Shown here piece by piece: positions 13,305-16,193 of a stretch of 16,193 bases of DNA. Where the stretch lies: positions 1-16,193 of the forward strand of contig JAFUPO010000105.1 of NCBI GenBank assembly GCA_017481185.1. Reading direction: 5' to 3'. This DNA comes from Clostridia bacterium. GTDB lineage: Bacteria > Bacillota_A > Clostridia > Christensenellales > Aristaeellaceae. Within the stretch, counting starts at the first letter, position 1. Every line of letters begins with the position of its first letter. The notes under the pieces are model-generated. The model made no database searches and had not been told where the DNA came from. It saw only the letters and a list, made by a program, of their open reading frames with translations. A program made the position numbers and the translations under genes.

Positions 13305-14750
13305 TCAGCTAAGTCTTTCAATGCCGTCCTTCAGCCGGCGCAGGGTCTCTTCACGGCCCAGAAGGTAGGCGATTTCAAAGAAGCCGCCGGGGGTGTTCTG
13401 CTGGCCTGCAATGGCGATGCGCAGGGGCCACAGGGCGGTGCCATTCTTCATGCCCCGCTCCTTGATGGCTTCCATCAGCACGTCGTGGAGCTTCTCCTCG
13501 GTCCACTCCTCAACGCCTTCAATAATGGGCAGGAAGTCCTTCAAAATCTGCAAGGAGATGGCGCTGTCGGTTTTCATCTTCTTATGGGTGTAGATGGCGG
13601 TGTCATAGTCCGGCAGCTCAGCCAGGAAGCGCACCATATCCGGCACCCGGTTAAACACCTCGGTGCGGTCGTGCATCAGTTGGGCCAGGCGGGTATAGTC
13701 GATGCCCTTACCTGCCAGCACCCTGTCAAACCAGGGGGCCACCAGGGCCAGATACTTGTCAAAGTCCATCTTGCGGATGTATTCCGTATTGAACCAGGTG
13801 AGCTTGTCCACATCGAAAATGCCGGGGGACTTGGACAGGCGAGAAATATCAAAGGCTTCCACCAGCTCATCCATGGTGAAGAACTCCCGGTCGTCGCCAG
13901 GGTTCCAGCCCACCAGGGCCAGATAGTTGATCAGGGCCTCGGTGAGGTAGCCCTTTTCGATGTAGTCGGAATAATAGGCGTCGCCGTCCCGCTTGGAAAG
14001 CTTGTGGGTAGCGTCCCGCATCACGGTGGTCAGGTGTACATAGGTGGGCACCTCCCAGCCGAAGGCCTCGTAGAGCAGGTTGTACTTAGGCGTGGAGGAA
14101 ATATACTCCAGCCCGCGCATTACGTGGGTGATGCCCATCAGGTGGTCGTCGATCACGTTGGCGAAGTTGTAGGTGGGCATACCGTCCTGCTTGATGAGCA
14201 CCATGTCATCCAGGGTGTCATTGGGGAAGGACATATGGCCGAACACCACATCGTCATAGCTGGTTTCCCCCTCGGTGGGGGCGTTCTGGCGGATCACGTA
14301 GGGCACGCCCGCGTCCAGCTTCTGCTGGATCTCTTCCTTGCTCAGGTGCAGGCAGTGCTTGTCGTACTTAAACACCTCGCCCTTGGCCTCGCAGGCAGCC
14401 CGGCGCTCGTCCAGCTCCTCCTTGGTGCAGAAGCAGTAGTAGGCGTGGCCGCTTTCCACCAGCTGCTGGGCATAGGGCAGGTAGAGATGCTTACGCTCAG
14501 ACTGCACATAGGGGCCGTAATCGCCGCCCACATCGGGACCCTCGTCCCACTCCATGCCGCAGCCCCGCAGGGTGTCGTAGATTACCTGGGTAGCGCCTTC
14601 CACAAAGCGCTCCTGATCCGTATCCTCAATGCGCAGAAGGAACTTGCCGCCCATCTTTTTGGCGTACAGGTAATTGTAAAGGGCCGTGCGCAGACCGCCC
14701 AAGTGCATGAATCCCGTGGGGCTGGGAGCAAACCGGGTACGAACAGTCAT
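13305..14750 (-). CDS. gltX: Glutamyl-tRNA synthetase, 481 aa
   Basis: The class I aminoacyl-tRNA synthetase charges tRNA-Glu in the cytoplasm. The HIGH-like motif is H-L-G-G at 16-19 in the context R-F-A-P-S-P-T-G, followed by R-I-E-D-T-D (40-45). The KMSKS-like motif is K-L-S-K-R at 250-254, and the conserved W-x-x-P-G-D-D segment follows the tRNA-binding region. Length fits bacterial GluRS. The frame extends to 14813, but the ATG at 14750 has AGGAGGT 9 bases upstream and starts M-T-V-R-T-R-F-A-P-S-P, the usual N-terminus. Many Clostridia lack GlnRS and use a non-discriminating GluRS that also charges tRNA-Gln, but that cannot be judged here. The leader of about 130 bases holds the rearranged element copy D. 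Confidence 0.97.
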   Translation of the reverse strand: MTVRTRFAPSPTGFMHLGGLRTALYNYLYAKKMGGKFLLRIEDTDQERFVEGATQVIYDTLRGCGMEWDEGPDVGGDYGPYVQSERKHLYLPYAQQLVESGHAYYCFCTKEELDERRAACEAKGEVFKYDKHCLHLSKEEIQQKLDAGVPYVIRQNAPTEGETSYDDVVFGHMSFPNDTLDDMVLIKQDGMPTYNFANVIDDHLMGITHVMRGLEYISSTPKYNLLYEAFGWEVPTYVHLTTVMRDATHKLSKRDGDAYYSDYIEKGYLTEALINYLALVGWNPGDDREFFTMDELVEAFDISRLSKSPGIFDVDKLTWFNTEYIRKMDFDKYLALVAPWFDRVLAGKGIDYTRLAQLMHDRTEVFNRVPDMVRFLAELPDYDTAIYTHKKMKTDSAISLQILKDFLPIIEGVEEWTEEKLHDVLMEAIKERGMKNGTALWPLRIAIAGQQNTPGGFFEIAYLLGREETLRRLKDGIERLS

Positions 14751-14770
14751 GGGGATGATACCTCCTGTAT

Positions 14771-14866
14771 TTGCGAGAGAACCCCTTTTTGAAAAAAGGA
14801 ACCTTCGGTTCATTTTTTCTCTGGTACAAGAGCAAGGGCAAAGCCCTCTCTCTCGCTCTCTTCCTA
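14771..14866 (-). repeat. Rearranged palindromic element, copy D, in gltX leader
   Basis: Outer ends match the family: GCGAGAGA (14773-14780) pairs with TCTCTCGC (14849-14856), and the flank is CTCTCTTCCTAAAA. Between GAAAAAAGG and the closing arm, about 45 bases differ from copies A-C and form further hairpins: 14791-14819 (12 bp with one mismatch, loop TTC), 14819-14832 (CTCT/AGAG) and 14836-14846 (GGGC AAA GCCC). The base of the structure lies 7 bases from the gltX ribosome binding site, so it could affect gltX expression. Its orientation relative to gltX is opposite to that of the other copies to their preceding genes. Confidence 0.65.
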
Positions 14867-14890
14867 AAACTTCATTTTTAGACCTTTATT

Positions 14891-14919
14891 ATTATAGCGG
14901 GTTGATGGAACAGATGCAA
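14891..14919 (-). promoter_or_regulatory. Promoter of gltX
   Basis: On the minus strand, TTGCAT (14914-14919) and a perfect TATAAT (14891-14896) are separated by 17 bases. The transcript would begin near 14884, giving a leader of about 130 bases that contains copy D. Confidence 0.65.
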
Positions 14920-14958
14920 GCAAAAAAGGCTGTCGCGGGGATTGAAACAACAAAACAA

Positions 14959-14982
14959 CAGCTCCCTCTGACGAGAGAGCTG
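14959..14982 (-). terminator. Terminator of the 15021-16061 gene
   Basis: CAGCTC (14959-14964) and GAGCTG (14977-14982), plus CTC/GAG inside after one mismatch, form a stem with a 4-base loop. On the minus strand it is followed by TTGTTTTGTTGTTTC, 39 bases after the stop codon. It separates this gene from the gltX promoter. Confidence 0.75.
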
Positions 14983-15020
14983 CTGCCGAAGGAGACAAAG
15001 GAAGAGATGAACGCAAGGGT

Positions 15021-16061
15021 TTATTCAGGCATTTGGTCAAAACGGAAGCTTTCATAAAAGGAGGAAGCTTCGGCATCGGTCATGCCATTGAGAGCCATCA
15101 GGAAAAGATAGCCATTTTTAACGCCTATTGCATAATGAAGTTCGTTCCCCTGCCCCAGAGCTCCCACAGGATAACCCTTGCAGGTAAAAAAGGAGGTCCG
15201 ATCCATAGTCAGAGGCTTAATGGCATCATCTGTTGTTGAGATGCTCATACTCGCCAGGAAATCAGCGCACATGAAAGCCGACAGGCTTTCTTCGGTGGTC
15301 ATTTTCGAGCGGGGGCTGCGCTGGGAAGGCGCAAACAGCGAAGAAGCATCCATATAAGAAATAACGACTTGCTGCAATTGAGGGGTTGTAAAGTTGATCA
15401 TATATTCGACGCCATTGTTTTGCATCTCAAGCTTTTTGCTTTTTTCAGGCAGTTCAAAGGATAGACGAATACCATTGGCAGTGTCAAATTCCTCAAAACG
15501 AGTCATTCCTGATGAAGCAACCGATTTGTTTTCAAAGAATTTGGCAGAACGAACCGTTTCCTCGAGCTGGGAAAGCTCATTTGCCGTTGCGGGAGAAAAG
15601 GAGGAGACCCATTGCAGAATATACATAACGCTATTTTGAACTGTCAGATAACTGCGAAGGAATTCGGTTTCGCCATTTGTATCAAGGGCGAACCAGATCA
15701 AATCATTTTCATAGATCGTCGCCGCTACATTGAGGCTTTCTAATTGCTCTATCTCCACGAGAATCCCTTGCAGGTAGGTGAAGGTTTCATTCAATCGGCT
15801 GTGGCGAAAATCCTTGGCGGCAAGCGGCTGACAATAGAGAAAGAGCTCATCTGTTTGCTGAGCGTTTACTGCGAAGAGCTCCACCCCCATTGTATCAAGC
15901 AGTAATTCTGAAAGAGGATCTCCGCTTTCCCGATAATGAACGACCCAATCTTCAGGGACTTCCAAACTGATGCCTTGTGCAGACAGGGTAACATCCTGTG
16001 AAGCCAGGGCGGTGAGGGGCAGCAGGCACAGGATCAGAACGCAGCAAATCAGATTTTTCAT
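15021..16061 (-). CDS. Secreted two-domain protein of unknown function, 346 aa
   Basis: Residues 1-20 are a signal peptide (M-K-N-L-I start, A-L-A before the cut); the cysteines at 6, 7 and 12 are too early for a lipobox. The mature protein seems to contain two related alpha/beta units, at about 22-175 and 190-343. Each begins with a strand pair like G-I-S-L-E-V-P-E-D-W or G-I-R-L-S-F-E-L-P-E, carries a late hydrophobic strand (V-M-Y-I-L-Q-W, G-Y-L-F-L-M-A-L) and ends with a short helix before a final strand (S-A-K-F-F, S-F-R-F). This resembles the PsbP-like/DUF1795 type of secreted fold. No active site is visible. AGGGGG about 9 bases upstream supports the ATG at 16061. GC is lower than in gltX. 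Function unknown. Confidence 0.8.
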   Translation of the reverse strand: MKNLICCVLILCLLPLTALASQDVTLSAQGISLEVPEDWVVHYRESGDPLSELLLDTMGVELFAVNAQQTDELFLYCQPLAAKDFRHSRLNETFTYLQGILVEIEQLESLNVAATIYENDLIWFALDTNGETEFLRSYLTVQNSVMYILQWVSSFSPATANELSQLEETVRSAKFFENKSVASSGMTRFEEFDTANGIRLSFELPEKSKKLEMQNNGVEYMINFTTPQLQQVVISYMDASSLFAPSQRSPRSKMTTEESLSAFMCADFLASMSISTTDDAIKPLTMDRTSFFTCKGYPVGALGQGNELHYAIGVKNGYLFLMALNGMTDAEASSFYESFRFDQMPE

Positions 16062-16098
16062 ACAGACATCCCCCTTTTTACTTTTGAAAATTCGACAG

Positions 16099-16129
16099 AA
16101 AAAAGCCTTCTCCTGTTATGGGAGAAGGC
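16099..16129 (-). terminator. Strong intrinsic terminator of the gene at the right edge
   Basis: GCCTTCTCC (16105-16113) and GGAGAAGGC (16121-16129) form a perfect 9-bp stem with a 7-base loop, followed on the minus strand by six T residues (16104-16099). It starts 14 bases after the TAA at 16143-16145. Confidence 0.85.
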
Positions 16130-16142
16130 CTGGGAAAATCTT

Positions 16143-16193
16143 TTAATTGGCCACAGCATTCTTGGAGAACAATTTCGACTGGGTGGCAGGCCC
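16143..16193 (-). CDS. C-terminal end of an unidentified gene (16 codons)
   Basis: The minus-strand frame is open from the window edge to a TAA at 16143-16145 and would end in S-K-L-F-S-K-N-A-V-A-N. The strong terminator just after it supports a real gene end. Sixteen residues are too few to identify the protein. Confidence 0.5.
   Translation of the reverse strand, partial: GPATQSKLFSKNAVAN

Noticed and set aside
13485..14792. Plus-strand open frame of 435 codons opposite gltX
   Set aside because: It is a mirror of a highly conserved synthetase gene with strong codon bias, has no recognisable domain, and lacks a ribosome binding site.
4121..14866. CRISPR array made of the repeated GCGAGA elements
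   Set aside because: Copies are kilobases apart, occur in different orientations and are not interleaved with spacers.
14751..14890. T-box riboswitch upstream of gltX
   Set aside because: The AGGGTGG-A-CCGCG consensus and a specifier arrangement were not found; the structure belongs to the dispersed palindrome family instead.

Overview
The window looks like chromosomal DNA of a Gram-positive anaerobe of the class Clostridia (Bacillota), probably gut-associated. The evidence is strong AGGAGG-type ribosome binding sites, sigma-A-like promoters, a sortase-type cell-wall anchor, clostridial secreted hypotheticals, and the gene families present (azlCD, DUF2284, an orphan FliB, a TetM-like GTPase). 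This is inference from gene content; no rRNA or marker alignment was possible. No insertion sequence, integrase, phage gene, tRNA or CRISPR array is visible.

Layout. 1-2363 (minus strand): the 5' part of a secreted SH3-like protein, a secreted protein of unknown function, and a 70-residue XRE-type regulator. 2474-3955 (plus): a lower-GC cell-surface beta-helix protein with a C-terminal sortase-like anchor. Its promoter carries two near-identical 12-bp palindromes and is divergent to the XRE gene. 4187-6112 (minus): a TetM-related translation GTPase. It is divergent to 6229-7764 (plus), an azlC-azlD-DUF2284 operon. 7842-8895 (minus): two membrane proteins that both end in SHOCT-like domains. 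9025-9963 (minus): an XRE helix-turn-helix fused to an IspD/TarI-type cytidylyltransferase fold whose catalytic motifs are altered. It is divergent to 10126-12146 (plus), a LicC-like nucleotidyltransferase overlapping in translation with an organophosphate-type (OPA) MFS transporter. 12327-14750 (minus): a FliB-type cysteine-rich protein and gltX. 15021-16193 (minus): a secreted two-domain protein and the last codons of another gene.

Two things stand out. First, the 9025-12146 locus reads as an import-and-activate module. The transporter keeps both arginines that bind phosphate in GlpT, the next enzyme is a cytidylyltransferase of the phosphocholine type, and the divergent regulator may be a catalytically dead cytidylyltransferase used as a sensor, by analogy with NadR. 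Second, an intergenic palindromic element recurs at 4121, 7775 and 13236, with a degenerate half copy at 8987 and a rearranged copy at 14771. Its outer sequence is conserved (GCGAGA...TCTCGC plus a GGGAGAGC flank), while the inner arm sequence differs between copies and stays self-complementary. Four of the five copies lie directly after a stop codon in the same orientation; the fifth lies in the gltX leader.
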